From DAIOEK01 sp964648485 (GTDB taxonomy: Bacteria > Chloroflexota > Anaerolineae > Anaerolineales > Anaerolineaceae), in NCBI GenBank assembly GCA_964648485.1, contig CAZYOF010000003.1, positions 62,001 to 126,000 on the forward strand: a stretch of DNA of 64,000 nt, written 5' to 3'. How positions within the stretch are numbered: position 1 is the first letter of the stretch; each line of letters begins with the position of its first letter. This document shows positions 1 to 9,555 of the stretch, one piece after another. A program made the position numbers and the translations under genes. The notes under the pieces are model-generated. The model had not been told where the DNA came from, ran no database searches, and saw nothing but the letters and a program-made list of their open reading frames with translations.

Positions 1-99
1 CATCCATGCCTGTCCCAGCCAGATGCCGATAAAGGCAAACCAGAGGATCTGAACCAGGCATCCGGGGTTCTTCCGGGTTTCTACTGTCATTGTTTCCAT
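1..99 (-). CDS. YccF-like small membrane protein (5' part only)
   Basis: Only the first 33 codons lie in the window; the gene runs off its left edge. The start is an ATG at position 99 on the minus strand, preceded by a GGAGAA ribosome-binding site about six bases upstream. The visible protein has a short polar N-terminus, an Asn-Pro-Gly-Cys turn near residue 11, and then the beginning of a Trp-rich membrane helix. That pattern resembles YccF/DUF307 inner-membrane proteins, which have no settled function. The call rests on a short N-terminal piece and could be wrong. Confidence 0.5.
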   Translation of the reverse strand, partial: METMTVETRKNPGCLVQILWFAFIGIWLGQAWM

Positions 100-153
100 A
101 GTATTCTCCATTTCTAAATCACTCAATATACGCAAGTAAGCCTGACTGGTTGC

Positions 154-1026
154 TTATGCTTGTGCTTTTCGCCAGTATAACCACATCACACCAGTGATAA
201 GCAGGGCATCTATCAGCATCCTAATGACGATTGCGGGCTGTCCGAAAGTAAAGTAGAAGAGTGCAAGGACTGCAGCCACGCCCAATCCGAGTGAGGGGAG
301 GAAAGGTTTGTGATTTATAAATCGAATTGCTGCCAGTATTCCGCACACCAGTGCGATCAACCAGATTGCTATCTCTATGTATTCAATCCAGAGTGGTTCA
401 AACCTTCCCTCAACCCGGTCACGCACGCCTTCCATCATATTACGTTCCATGATGAAACCACCCACGCTGATGATTCCACGTACCACCGGATTGCTGCCAA
501 TTTCTTCGGGTACCTGTATATCCATCCGGATGATCATTCTGGTTGTATTGTTCTCTGCCGGTCGAAGATACCAGAGCCATGTCCAGCCCATATCGGGGAT
601 ATTATCTTCTGCTAAAATCCACTCTCCGGGATTGATTTCTTTCCAATACACCATGCCGTTTATGATGGCTGTTCCCGGCTGAGGGTCTTGCAATTCCGGG
701 AGGATTACATTGCTGTTAATGTAAGATCGTCTTCCTGAGATCAGGTTTTCAATAAATGTGTAGCTATAAAACGCCGCCCGCTCTTCGCCCATTTGCGCCA
801 CCCAGGGCCAAACTTTCTCAACCGGAGCATGGATGGTAATTCCATGTGTCCAGGTAACAATCGGGTTGTCCAGCAACTCATCGCCGGGGTAAGTCATGGA
901 TAATTCTTCCGTTGTGGCACCCCAGGTGGGTATCCACTGGCTGATGAAAGCAAACATTGGAACGCAGATTGCCAGAATTACGACTAACCCGATCCCTGCC
1001 CTGCTGAATTTCTGTTTTTTGTTCAT
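154..1026 (-). CDS. Membrane-anchored SRPBCC (polyketide cyclase-like) protein
   Basis: The protein has 290 residues from an ATG at 1026, chosen because a GAGGAGAA ribosome-binding site precedes it; an upstream in-frame start at 1092 lacks one. One membrane helix lies near residues 10-30. A soluble region of about 150 residues follows, with the hallmark opening of SRPBCC ligand-binding domains (ITIHAPVEKVWPWVAQMG). Three or so hydrophobic helices close the C-terminus. SRPBCC folds bind hydrophobic ligands in a cavity; nothing here identifies the ligand. It is transcribed divergently from the nuo operon and probably forms a unit with the YccF-like gene downstream. Confidence 0.7.
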   Translation of the reverse strand: MNKKQKFSRAGIGLVVILAICVPMFAFISQWIPTWGATTEELSMTYPGDELLDNPIVTWTHGITIHAPVEKVWPWVAQMGEERAAFYSYTFIENLISGRRSYINSNVILPELQDPQPGTAIINGMVYWKEINPGEWILAEDNIPDMGWTWLWYLRPAENNTTRMIIRMDIQVPEEIGSNPVVRGIISVGGFIMERNMMEGVRDRVEGRFEPLWIEYIEIAIWLIALVCGILAAIRFINHKPFLPSLGLGVAAVLALFYFTFGQPAIVIRMLIDALLITGVMWLYWRKAQA

Positions 1027-1121
1027 TTTGTTCTCCTCATCCAATATTGAAAAATCCGTTAACCATACGCAACGGGTGAGTAAAAGTTGCACAAAGATAA
1101 ATCTGCCTTATATTATGAAAT

Positions 1122-1150
1122 TTGTCGAAAACCAGCTCTCTGTGTATAAT
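1122..1150 (+). promoter_or_regulatory. Probable nuo operon promoter
   Basis: A TTGTCG -35 element (1122-1127) and a perfect TATAAT -10 (1145-1150) are separated by 17 bases. The expected transcription start is near 1157, about 30 bases before nuoA. This is the only good promoter seen ahead of the 14-gene operon. Confidence 0.7.
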
Positions 1151-1186
1151 AAATTCAATCCAATCAAATAATGAAAAGGAAGCACT

Positions 1187-1543
1187 ATGCTGCTGGAATA
1201 CCTGCCATTAGTAATTCTTGTAGCACTGGCATCCGGTCTCGCGGTGCTGGTGGTTGTGCTGGGTCATATATTTGGACCTCGCCGTCCAACTGCTCGAAAA
1301 AGTTCACCATACGAATCAGGTATGACACCCTACGGACCGGGGACGCGGCGTATGTCTGTCCGCTATTACCTGGTAGCGGTGTTGTTTATTCTTTTTGATG
1401 TGGAAGTGGTGTTTTTTCTGCCATGGGCTGTGGTATTTAAAAAGCTGGGTTTGTTTGGACTAGTTGAGATGTTTATTTTTATTGGTATTCTCCTGGTTGG
1501 CTACATATATGCCTGGAAAAAGGGAGCGCTGGAATGGGAGTAG
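1187..1543 (+). CDS. nuoA: NADH-quinone oxidoreductase subunit A
   Basis: The 118-residue protein has three membrane helices and the conserved loop YESGMTPYGPGTRRMSVRYY between helices 1 and 2. It is part of the membrane arm of complex I, at the junction with the peripheral arm, and forms part of the quinone-site environment together with NuoH. It is the first gene of the nuo operon, preceded by AAAGGAAG as ribosome-binding site. Its last ten bases overlap nuoB, which suggests translational coupling. An overlapping reading frame from 1171 is a shadow. Confidence 0.95.
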   Translation: MLLEYLPLVILVALASGLAVLVVVLGHIFGPRRPTARKSSPYESGMTPYGPGTRRMSVRYYLVAVLFILFDVEVVFFLPWAVVFKKLGLFGLVEMFIFIGILLVGYIYAWKKGALEWE

Positions 1544-2016
1544 AGCAAAAAGCAGGTAATTTAGGGATCGTTACTACGACTCTTGAGCAGGCTGTCAACT
1601 GGTCGCGGACAAATTCCATGTGGCCGATGTTGTTTGGACTTGCATGCTGTGCCATTGAAATGATGGCTGCACAATCTGCTGCGTACGACCTGAGCCGTTT
1701 TGGTATGGAATTGATGCGTCCCAGCCCGAGGCAGTCGGATTTAATGATTGTAGCAGGCAGGGTCAGCCGAAAAATGGCGCCGGTACTGCGTAATTTATAT
1801 GATCAAATGCCTGACCCGAAATGGGTAATTGCAATGGGTGATTGTGCTGCCTGTGGCGGCGTATTTAATAATTACGCAATCATGCAGGGGGTTGATGAGG
1901 TTGTTCCAGTGGATGTGTATATTGCCGGATGCCCTCCGCGTCCTGAAGGTTTGATCCACGGTATCATTACGTTGCACGAAAAAGTACGAAAAGAAAAAAT
2001 TAATACTTGGAAATAG
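1534..2016 (+). CDS. nuoB: NADH-quinone oxidoreductase subunit B
   Basis: This 160-residue subunit carries the terminal [4Fe-4S] cluster N2, which passes electrons to quinone. The four expected ligands are visible: the adjacent Cys38-Cys39 in FGLACCAIEMM, Cys104 in the GDC motif, and Cys133 in AGCPPRPE. The length is normal for bacterial NuoB. The ATG overlaps the end of nuoA, the usual arrangement in nuo operons. Confidence 0.97.
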   Translation: MGVEQKAGNLGIVTTTLEQAVNWSRTNSMWPMLFGLACCAIEMMAAQSAAYDLSRFGMELMRPSPRQSDLMIVAGRVSRKMAPVLRNLYDQMPDPKWVIAMGDCAACGGVFNNYAIMQGVDEVVPVDVYIAGCPPRPEGLIHGIITLHEKVRKEKINTWK

Positions 2017-2033
2017 GATAAGGACAAGGTACT

Positions 2034-2546
2034 ATGCATGAATCCTATCAGCCCGTAGTAAGCGCGTTACAGCGTCGATTCGGTGCGCAAATGAGTGAGT
2101 TCCGGGATGAAGTTAGCTTATTGGTTGAACCGGAACATTGGGTAGATGCTGCCACAGCCCTGAGAGACGAGTTCGGATTTAACAGTCTCGAAGGTATCAC
2201 CGCAGTCGATTACTGGCCTCAGCAATCACCTAGGTTCCACATTGTCTCGCATATATATTCATTTTCTCTTTATAAGAGCATTATTTTACGTGTTCCTCTG
2301 AATGGGAACTCTCCTACCCTGCCTACCCTCGAAAAAGTGTACCCCAATGCCAACTGGCATGAACGTGAAATTTGGGATATGTTTGGCATACGTTTTGAAG
2401 GACACAGTGACTTACGCCGCATCCTGATGCCACAAGACTGGCAGGGTCATCCGCAGCGTAAGGATTATCCACTGGGTTACGAAGAGGTACAGTTTACGTT
2501 CAACTTTGACAAGATCAGCGTTAAAAAACCGGCACCCCGGGAATAG
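2034..2546 (+). CDS. nuoC: NADH-quinone oxidoreductase subunit C
   Basis: This 170-residue subunit is a peripheral-arm scaffold of complex I that packs against NuoD. The family signature (WHEREIWDMFGIRFEGHSDL) lies around residues 109-128, followed by the LRRILMPQDWQGHPQRKDYP segment. NuoC and NuoD are separate genes here, unlike the fused NuoCD of enterobacteria. The start is an ATG 17 bases after nuoB, with AAGGACAAGG upstream. Confidence 0.95.
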   Translation: MHESYQPVVSALQRRFGAQMSEFRDEVSLLVEPEHWVDAATALRDEFGFNSLEGITAVDYWPQQSPRFHIVSHIYSFSLYKSIILRVPLNGNSPTLPTLEKVYPNANWHEREIWDMFGIRFEGHSDLRRILMPQDWQGHPQRKDYPLGYEEVQFTFNFDKISVKKPAPRE

Positions 2547-2555
2547 GGAAGAGAC

Positions 2556-3785
2556 ATGACAGAGCAGCAGCTATTTGATATGGGCGGCATGGAACACCTC
2601 TTCTCCGATCGCGCGATGCGCGGAGAGACGATGGTGCTCAATATGGGTCCACAACACCCTTCCACGCATGGCGTACTACGCCTGGTGTTGGAATTGGATG
2701 GAGAAATCGTCCAGAATTGCGTACCCGATATTGGTTTTCTGCATACCGGTGTCGAAAAGAATATGGAGGGTAAGACGTACCAAAAAGCAGAGGTGATGAC
2801 CGACCGCCTGGATTATATGAACACCATTGGTAATAACCTGGTGTACTGCATGGCGGTTGAAAAACTCTGTGATCTGGATGTCCCTCCCCGTGCACAGGGA
2901 ATCAGGGTTATTTTGACTGAGTTACAGCGGATCGCCAGCCATTTACTCTGGCTCGGCACCTCAGCACTTGATCTGGCTGCCATGTCGGTCTTTTTATACG
3001 CGATGCGCGAACGCGAAATGATCATGGATATTTTCGAGCTGGTCAGCGGACAAAGGATGATGACCACATATATCCGACCTGGTGGTTTGTGGCGCGATGT
3101 ACCTGTGGAATTTGAGCAAACAGTAAGAGAATTTATCCGCATACTGCCGAAACGAATAGATGAGTATGAGAGCCTGCTGACGAAAAACCCGCTCTTTATT
3201 GAGAGAACCATCGGTATCGGAAAAATAACTGTGGAAGATTGCCTTCGCTGGGGTGTTACCGGTCCGGTTCTACGCGGTTCAGGAATGGCTTTTGACCTGC
3301 GCAAGGTTCATCCCTATATGGGCTATGAGCAATATGATTTTAATATCCCCACTGAATCAGGGGGCGATATCAACGCCCGCTACAAGGTTCGGGTTCTGGA
3401 AATGCGGGAATCCATCCGGATTGTTGAGCAGGCACTCGATAAACTTCCCCTTGGACCGGTACGTTCAAATAACCGTAAATATGTTCCACCTCCGCGTTCT
3501 GAGATCGGGACCAGCATGGAAGCGCTGATACACCATTTCAAACTCTGGACGGAAGGGTTCACCCCACCGGTTGGCTCAGTGTATGCAGCGACAGAATCAC
3601 CGCGGGGCGAACTGGGATGTTTCCTTGAATCGGATGGTGGACCGAAACCTTACCGGGTTCACTTTAAGACGCCTTCCTTTACCAATTTGCAAATTATGCC
3701 GTTGCTTTCCAAGGGTCATTTTGTAGCAGACCTGGTTGGGATCATCGGTAGTATTGATATCGTGTTGGGAGATACAGACCGATGA
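2556..3785 (+). CDS. nuoD: NADH-quinone oxidoreductase subunit D
   Basis: The 409-residue protein is the 49-kDa-type subunit, related to the large subunit of [NiFe] hydrogenases, and lines the quinone pocket next to NuoB. The N-terminal MGPQHPSTHGVLRLVLELDG motif contains the conserved quinone-site histidines. The C-terminus ends in the usual DxVLGDTDR. GGGAAGAG precedes the start, and the final four bases overlap nuoE (ATGA). Confidence 0.97.
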   Translation: MTEQQLFDMGGMEHLFSDRAMRGETMVLNMGPQHPSTHGVLRLVLELDGEIVQNCVPDIGFLHTGVEKNMEGKTYQKAEVMTDRLDYMNTIGNNLVYCMAVEKLCDLDVPPRAQGIRVILTELQRIASHLLWLGTSALDLAAMSVFLYAMREREMIMDIFELVSGQRMMTTYIRPGGLWRDVPVEFEQTVREFIRILPKRIDEYESLLTKNPLFIERTIGIGKITVEDCLRWGVTGPVLRGSGMAFDLRKVHPYMGYEQYDFNIPTESGGDINARYKVRVLEMRESIRIVEQALDKLPLGPVRSNNRKYVPPPRSEIGTSMEALIHHFKLWTEGFTPPVGSVYAATESPRGELGCFLESDGGPKPYRVHFKTPSFTNLQIMPLLSKGHFVADLVGIIGSIDIVLGDTDR

Positions 3786-4285
3786 ATGAATTTGCCGCCC
3801 GATACGCGCAAGAAATTGAAGCCATCCTGGCAAAGTATCCGCCAGACAAAAAACAATCTGCGGTTATGCCACTTCTGCATATTGCCCAGTCTGAAAAGGG
3901 TTATATCAACAAGCAGACAGTAGTGGATATCGCCGAAATTGTTGGAATCACCCCTACAGAAGTCGCATCGGTGATTGGTTTTTACACCCTTTACCACGAT
4001 CATCCAGAAGGGAAATACCGTTTTCAAATTTGCACAGACCTGCCTTGTGCTTTACGGGGAGCCGATGAATTCCTGCAGGAATTGTGTAAAGCACTGCACA
4101 TTAAACCCGGTCAGACCTCACCCGATGGACTGATTACTGTCGAAGAGGTGAAGTGTCTGGCTGCCTGTGATAAAGCTCCCATGTTCCAGGTACAGGGGAA
4201 AGATGGCATTACTTACCACGAAAATCAAACCGTCGAAAGTGCTCTTGCATTGGTGGATGAACTGCGTGGGAAGGAGCGTCGCTAA
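3782..4285 (+). CDS. nuoE: NADH-quinone oxidoreductase subunit E
   Basis: This 167-residue subunit has a helical N-terminus and a thioredoxin-like C-terminal domain that binds the off-pathway [2Fe-2S] cluster N1a. The ligand motifs are CTDLPCALRG and VKCLAACDKAP. With NuoF and NuoG it makes the NADH-oxidising module, so this operon encodes an NADH-linked enzyme and not the shortened 11-subunit type. It overlaps nuoD by four bases and nuoF by one. Confidence 0.95.
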   Translation: MNEFAARYAQEIEAILAKYPPDKKQSAVMPLLHIAQSEKGYINKQTVVDIAEIVGITPTEVASVIGFYTLYHDHPEGKYRFQICTDLPCALRGADEFLQELCKALHIKPGQTSPDGLITVEEVKCLAACDKAPMFQVQGKDGITYHENQTVESALALVDELRGKERR

Positions 4286-5535
4286 TGGCTGAGCATATTC
4301 TACTAAGGCATCGCGATATTCCAGATATTCACAAGCTAAGCGTCTATCAAAAAAATGGCGGGTATTCTGCTTTCAAAAATGTTGTTACTCAAATGAAGCC
4401 AGAACAGGTTGTGGACGAGGTAAAAACCTCTGGTCTGCGCGGTAGGGGTGGAGCTGGATTTCCGACCGGTATCAAGTGGTCGTTCCTCCCCGGTAACATA
4501 TTCCCACATTATGTGGTTGCCAATGCAGATGAATCAGAGCCCGGCACTTTCAAAGACCGAGAAATCCTTGAAAACAATCCTTTCCTATTCCTGGAAGGTT
4601 TGGCTATCGCATCTTATGCAGTGCAGGCGAATACTGCCTATGTTTATCTGCGCGGTGAGTTCTGGCAGGTGGCATTGTTTCTGGATGAGTGCATTCGCCA
4701 ATTAGAGGGGGAAGGGTTGCTTGGAGAAAATCTCTTTGGCACAGAATACTGCCTCCGCATCCATACCCATCTGGGTTCGGGTGCTTATATTTGTGGTGAA
4801 GAGACCGCCTTGTTAGAATCCATTGAAGGGAAAATGGGACAGCCTCGTTTACGTCCTCCTTTCCCGGCAGTGGAAGGACTTTACGCGAAACCAACCGTTA
4901 TTAACAATGTAGAAACACTGGCAAACCTGCCATCCATCTTGTTGAATGGCTCTAATTGGTTCCGGAATATCGGTACAGAGAAAAGCCCCGGGGTGAAAAT
5001 CTTTTCCCTGTCAGGGCATGTCAACAACCCTGGGAATTATGAATTACCCTTGGGCACCACTTTCCGTGATTTGATTTACAAGCATGGAGGTGGAATTCCT
5101 GGCGGCAGGAAAATCAAAGCCATCATGCCCGCAGGCGCATCATCCAGCCTGATCCTCGCTAATGACGAGGCACTTGATACACCGATGGATTATGAATCGG
5201 TGCCGAAGGTGGGTGCGCAGTTGGGCTCTGCTTCCGTTATTGTAGTGGATGACAGTGTTTCCATGGACTGGTTAATCAGGAAAACGGTGGAATTCTTCAA
5301 ACATGAATCCTGTGGTAAATGCACACCCTGCCGTGAGGGCACTTACTGGATGAATCATCTGACTGAACGAATTAACAGCAAAGAACGGTCTGAAGAAGAA
5401 GTGCAGTTATTAAAAGCGGTAGCTTCACAAATGCAGAATAAATGTCTGTGCGCTCTGGGAGAATTTTCGGTAATGGCGGTACTCTCTGCACTCGAAAAAT
5501 TTCCGCAAGATTTCGCAGCTCCAACTGGGAGATGA
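4285..5535 (+). CDS. nuoF: NADH-quinone oxidoreductase subunit F (NADH- and FMN-binding)
   Basis: The 416-residue protein is the NADH dehydrogenase subunit holding FMN and the [4Fe-4S] cluster N3. The FMN/NADH glycine-rich loop GLRGRGGAGFPTGIKW is near residue 50. The cluster ligands are in ESCGKCTPCREGTYW and, about 45 residues later, in CLCALGE. Its ATG overlaps the nuoE stop by one base, as expected for an operon member. Length and motifs are normal. Confidence 0.97.
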   Translation: MAEHILLRHRDIPDIHKLSVYQKNGGYSAFKNVVTQMKPEQVVDEVKTSGLRGRGGAGFPTGIKWSFLPGNIFPHYVVANADESEPGTFKDREILENNPFLFLEGLAIASYAVQANTAYVYLRGEFWQVALFLDECIRQLEGEGLLGENLFGTEYCLRIHTHLGSGAYICGEETALLESIEGKMGQPRLRPPFPAVEGLYAKPTVINNVETLANLPSILLNGSNWFRNIGTEKSPGVKIFSLSGHVNNPGNYELPLGTTFRDLIYKHGGGIPGGRKIKAIMPAGASSSLILANDEALDTPMDYESVPKVGAQLGSASVIVVDDSVSMDWLIRKTVEFFKHESCGKCTPCREGTYWMNHLTERINSKERSEEEVQLLKAVASQMQNKCLCALGEFSVMAVLSALEKFPQDFAAPTGR

Positions 5536-5537
5536 TT

Positions 5538-8006
5538 ATGGCCAAAGATGTTACGCTGACCATTGATGGAATTACAGTCACAGTGCCTGCAGGTACACTG
5601 GTTGTGGATGCTGCAAAGCAGATCGGCATTGATATTCCCGTCTTCTGCTACCATCCCAAAATGGAACCTGTCGGGATGTGCCGCATGTGCCTGGTGGATA
5701 TTGGTCGTCCCATGATTGACCGGATGACCAACCAGGCAATTCTTGATGAAGAGGGAAAGCCGAAATTACAATTCGGTCCCAAGCTGGAAACAGCCTGCAC
5801 CACCCCTGTCTCTGAGGGAATGGTGGTCATTGGGATGAGTGACAAGGTGAAAGCAGCCCGAAATGATGTTCTTGAATTTCTCCTTACATCCCATCCATTA
5901 GATTGCCCGGTATGCGATAAAGGCGGCGAATGTCCGCTTCAGAATCTGACCCTCGGATTTGGCCCGGGGGAAAGCCGTTATCTTTATGATGATAAGAAGC
6001 ATGCCGAAAAACATGTTCCATTGGGGGATCTGATCTTTTTGGATCGAGAAAGATGTATTCAGTGCGGACGGTGTGTTCGGTTCCAGAGTGAAATAGCAGA
6101 TGACCCGGTGATTGGTTTTTATAATCGTGGACGTTCACTGGAGATCATGACGAATTCAGAACCCGGTTTTGATTCGATCTTTTCCGGGAACACCACTGAT
6201 ATTTGCCCTGTGGGTGCCCTGACATCAGCAGACTTCCGCTTTGGTGCCCGTCCCTGGGAACTAAAAGCAGCGGCTTCCATTTGTACACATTGCCCGGTAG
6301 GTTGTAACCTGACCTTTAACACCCGCCGTGAGGCAAAATCGGGCGGCAGGGTAGTGATTAAACGCGCCATGCCCCGCCAGAACGAGGCTGTTAACGAAGT
6401 GTGGATTTGCGACAAAGGCAGATTTGCCTATCACTATACTGAAAACCCACAACGATTGACGACACCTTTGATCCGCAGGAACGGTGAATTACAACCTGCC
6501 ACCTGGGATGAAGCACTTGAACTGGTCAGTGAAAAAATCCGCTCATATGCTTTCAACTTTACCGTCATTGCCGGCGGCAGGCTATCCAATGAAGATCTGT
6601 ACACGCTGAAAGAACTCTCTGATACTGTCAACGGTAAAGCGTTCTTATATGGCACAATGGCGGGTGGAGATCTGGTATCCACCGTGGGTCTGGGGTCTGA
6701 AGCCGACCTGGGTAATCTGGGAACAGGTGATGTTATTGTTGTTGCTGCCTGCGACCTGCACGAAGAAGCACCGGTCTGGTGGCTGCGGGTTAAAGCAGCT
6801 GTCAAACGGGGAGCCCACCTGGTGGTAGCAAATGCCCGCGACACCCGGCTTGATAAATTTGCCGATTTTACAATCCGCTATCCGTACGGGAAAGAAGCAG
6901 AGGCAGTGCAATCTCTCTTCCCGGATGCTCCTGATGCGGATGATTTAAATAAACTGATCGCCAATGCGAATCAATTGGTCGTTTTCTATGGTTCTGATGG
7001 AACTAGTTTAAATTCTTCCCGCCGGCTCTCAACTGCGGCTGCCCATCTGCTGACTCACACGGCTCATGCCGGTAAATCAAATAGCGGTCTGATAGCAGTC
7101 TGGCAACACGCCAATGATCAGGGTGCCTGGGAAATCGGTTTCCGACCGGTTGAGCGAGTGGATGATATTCTGCAGCATACCGGCGTGATTTATATTGCCG
7201 GCGCAGACCCAGCAGGAGATTGTCCTGACTGCCGGAATGCGATGGCACAGGCAAATTTCGTGGTCGTTCAGGAATTAATACTTTCAGAAACGGCAAAGTT
7301 GGCTGATGTGGTTTTACCAGCCCAGGCATTTACTGAAAGGGAAGGTTCCTTCACGAACGGGGAACGCAGGGTGCAACGTTTCTTCCCGGTTGTAGAACCG
7401 TTGGATGGACCTCGTGCCGATTATGCTATAGCTGCCCAGGTACGCCAGAAGGTTGCCCGAATGAATTTGGATATTCCTGCTGCTTCACAGGTGTTCCTGG
7501 CACTGGCCGCGCATGTTCCTGCATATGGCGGATTAAGTTACCAGCAAATCAGCATGATCCATCAGCAGTATCCAATTATCGGCCGGCATGACCTCTATTA
7601 TGGTGGCACAGCTTATGACAATAAACAGGGGCTGGGTGTAAAACTCAAAACTATCGCAGAAACCGGCCAGAGGTATGCATTACCGGATATAGATCCGAAT
7701 AGCCTTGTTGACTTTGGAGGTTTGCTACCCGGCTATCCGATTACGGTTTGTTATGACCTCGGAATGACTATTACTCCTTCAGCAGTACTGAAATCAAGAC
7801 TGCCTGAACCTTACATTGTTGTCCATCCGCAAACAGCGGAGGATAATCAATGGTCCAATTCGCAGCCTGCCAGGATCAACCTGAAAGGCAAGGCGTTTAC
7901 GGTCAGAATCCAAATGGATGAATCCGTTCCGGTTGGGTTGATACTCGTTCCCCGCAGCATGGGGATGCCGTGTATTGAACCATGCCCGGTTGGATTGACA
8001 AAATAA
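5538..8006 (+). CDS. nuoG: NADH-quinone oxidoreductase subunit G
   Basis: The start is the ATG at 5538, six bases after GGGAG; another ATG at 5532 lies too close to that site, and longer extensions into nuoF are spurious. The protein has 822 residues. An N-terminal [2Fe-2S] ferredoxin domain has Cys37, Cys48 and Cys51. Then come a His-Cys [4Fe-4S] motif (HPLDCPVCDKGGECPLQ), a second [4Fe-4S] set (RCIQCGRCVRF and DICPVGAL), and a molybdopterin-oxidoreductase-like domain opened by CTHCPVGCNL. The last motif suggests the extra N7 cluster found in some bacterial NuoG proteins. NuoG carries electrons from NuoF toward NuoI and NuoB. Confidence 0.95.
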   Translation: MAKDVTLTIDGITVTVPAGTLVVDAAKQIGIDIPVFCYHPKMEPVGMCRMCLVDIGRPMIDRMTNQAILDEEGKPKLQFGPKLETACTTPVSEGMVVIGMSDKVKAARNDVLEFLLTSHPLDCPVCDKGGECPLQNLTLGFGPGESRYLYDDKKHAEKHVPLGDLIFLDRERCIQCGRCVRFQSEIADDPVIGFYNRGRSLEIMTNSEPGFDSIFSGNTTDICPVGALTSADFRFGARPWELKAAASICTHCPVGCNLTFNTRREAKSGGRVVIKRAMPRQNEAVNEVWICDKGRFAYHYTENPQRLTTPLIRRNGELQPATWDEALELVSEKIRSYAFNFTVIAGGRLSNEDLYTLKELSDTVNGKAFLYGTMAGGDLVSTVGLGSEADLGNLGTGDVIVVAACDLHEEAPVWWLRVKAAVKRGAHLVVANARDTRLDKFADFTIRYPYGKEAEAVQSLFPDAPDADDLNKLIANANQLVVFYGSDGTSLNSSRRLSTAAAHLLTHTAHAGKSNSGLIAVWQHANDQGAWEIGFRPVERVDDILQHTGVIYIAGADPAGDCPDCRNAMAQANFVVVQELILSETAKLADVVLPAQAFTEREGSFTNGERRVQRFFPVVEPLDGPRADYAIAAQVRQKVARMNLDIPAASQVFLALAAHVPAYGGLSYQQISMIHQQYPIIGRHDLYYGGTAYDNKQGLGVKLKTIAETGQRYALPDIDPNSLVDFGGLLPGYPITVCYDLGMTITPSAVLKSRLPEPYIVVHPQTAEDNQWSNSQPARINLKGKAFTVRIQMDESVPVGLILVPRSMGMPCIEPCPVGLTK

Positions 8007-8022
8007 TTTAAAGGGTGAATTT

Positions 8023-9030
8023 ATGGATGCTGGCATGATTATCGAATGGGTAATAAAAGCAGTCGCGATCTTAATTTTTTGCACGGCTGGATTTGCGTAT
8101 ACCACCCTTTATGAGCGCAAGGTACTTGCCCGCATGCAGGTCCGCTGGGGTCCTAACCGTGCGGGTCCACTGGCATCTTTGCAACCTGTAGCGGATGGGA
8201 TCAAGCTGATTTTCAAAGAAGAGCTCATCCCTGCCAATGCTGATAAGCTGGTCTTTATTGCCGCACCGATCATTACAGTTATTCCTGCATTGATCATCAC
8301 CGGCGTGGTTCCCTGGGGTGATGAGATAGTTCTATTTGGGCGAACGATCAAGCTCTACCTAGCTGATATTAATGTAGCCATCCTGTACATTATGTCCATC
8401 ACCTCGATTTCTGTATACGGCATTACACTGGCAGGATGGTCTTCGAATAACAAATATGCCACTCTAGGCGGGTTGCGCGCCACCTCGCAAATGATCAGTT
8501 ATGAACTGGCATTGGGGTTGTCATTTGTGGGACCCATCCTCATTGCCGGTTCGATGAGTTTGCGGGATATTGTCCTTGCACAGGAAAACATTCCGTTCAT
8601 ACTGATTCAACCACTGGGTGCCATCATCTTCATGATCGCCACCATTGCGGAAGTAAACCGTGCCCCATTTGATATGCCTGAAGCGGAACAGGAATTGACT
8701 GCCGGGTATCATACCGAGTATTCCGGGATGAAATTTGCCCTCTTCTTCATGGCGGAGTATATCAAAATGATTGCTGTTTCCACCATTGGCGCAACCCTCT
8801 TCTTGGGTGGATACTATGGTCCTTTTGTAGATCAGCTTCCCTGGCTTGGACCTATCTATTTGATTGCAAAGGTTGTGATCTTGCTGTATGGTCTCATCTG
8901 GATCCGTGCAACACTACCCCGTATTCGTTACGATCGTTTGATGGCATTTGGTTGGAAGATTCTCTTCCCCCTTGCGCTGTTGAATGTGATGCTGACCGCG
9001 ATCGGGGTCGTGATTTTTGGAGGAAAGTAA
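8023..9030 (+). CDS. nuoH: NADH-quinone oxidoreductase subunit H
   Basis: The 335-residue membrane protein has about eight helices. It forms the mouth of the quinone tunnel where the membrane and peripheral arms of complex I meet. Family signatures are YERKVLARMQVRWGPNRAGP near residue 30 and the acidic loop EVNRAPFDMPEAEQELTAGY near residue 210. The start follows AAAGGGTGA. It is separated from nuoI by three bases. Confidence 0.96.
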   Translation: MDAGMIIEWVIKAVAILIFCTAGFAYTTLYERKVLARMQVRWGPNRAGPLASLQPVADGIKLIFKEELIPANADKLVFIAAPIITVIPALIITGVVPWGDEIVLFGRTIKLYLADINVAILYIMSITSISVYGITLAGWSSNNKYATLGGLRATSQMISYELALGLSFVGPILIAGSMSLRDIVLAQENIPFILIQPLGAIIFMIATIAEVNRAPFDMPEAEQELTAGYHTEYSGMKFALFFMAEYIKMIAVSTIGATLFLGGYYGPFVDQLPWLGPIYLIAKVVILLYGLIWIRATLPRIRYDRLMAFGWKILFPLALLNVMLTAIGVVIFGGK

Positions 9031-9033
9031 ACC

Positions 9034-9546
9034 ATGCTTAAAGGTATCTTTGAAATCTTCCGTGGCTTATGGCAAACCTTCCGCTCCGCGTGGACAGAGC
9101 CGGTCACGATCCAATATCCAGAAGTCAAACGTCCGGTCAGGCAGCGCTTCCGCGGCAGGCATGTGCTCAAGCGCTACGATAACGGACTCGAGAAATGCAT
9201 CGGCTGCTCATTATGTGCCGCAGCCTGCCCTGCTGATGCCATTTTTGTTGAATCTTCAGAACAGACAGATGCAGAGCGCTTTTCTCCCGGTGATCGTTAT
9301 GCCAGTACATACGAAATAAATATGCTGCGCTGCATTTTTTGCGGATTCTGCGAAGATGCCTGCCCCACCGAAGCGATCGTTTTGGAGGATAACTACGAAC
9401 TCTCTTTTTATGACAGACGCTCAGCGATTTACACGAAAGAAATGCTTCTTGAGCCTGTTCAGCAGCCAGCGAAGCCCACTCCGCAGAAAACTCCACCCGG
9501 AAAATTTACCCGCTCTGTGCCCGAGATGAAGGACCCCACCGATTAG
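9034..9546 (+). CDS. nuoI: NADH-quinone oxidoreductase subunit I
   Basis: This 170-residue subunit carries clusters N6a and N6b, which relay electrons from NuoG to NuoB. Two ferredoxin motifs are intact: CIGCSLCAAACP and CIFCGFCEDACP. The C-terminal 30 residues are Pro- and Lys-rich and lie outside the conserved fold. GGAGG of the nuoH tail is the ribosome-binding site. Confidence 0.96.
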   Translation: MLKGIFEIFRGLWQTFRSAWTEPVTIQYPEVKRPVRQRFRGRHVLKRYDNGLEKCIGCSLCAAACPADAIFVESSEQTDAERFSPGDRYASTYEINMLRCIFCGFCEDACPTEAIVLEDNYELSFYDRRSAIYTKEMLLEPVQQPAKPTPQKTPPGKFTRSVPEMKDPTD

Positions 9547-9555
9547 GGAGGAAAC

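Noticed and set aside
1171..1398. Reading frame overlapping nuoA in another frame
   Set aside because: It is a shadow of nuoA; its start codon lies just upstream of the nuoA ribosome-binding site and the product has no family features.
5442..5537. Longer nuoG start inside nuoF
   Set aside because: The upstream codons overlap nuoF by almost 100 bases, lack a suitable ribosome-binding site and do not fit the NuoG N-terminus, which begins at the ferredoxin domain.
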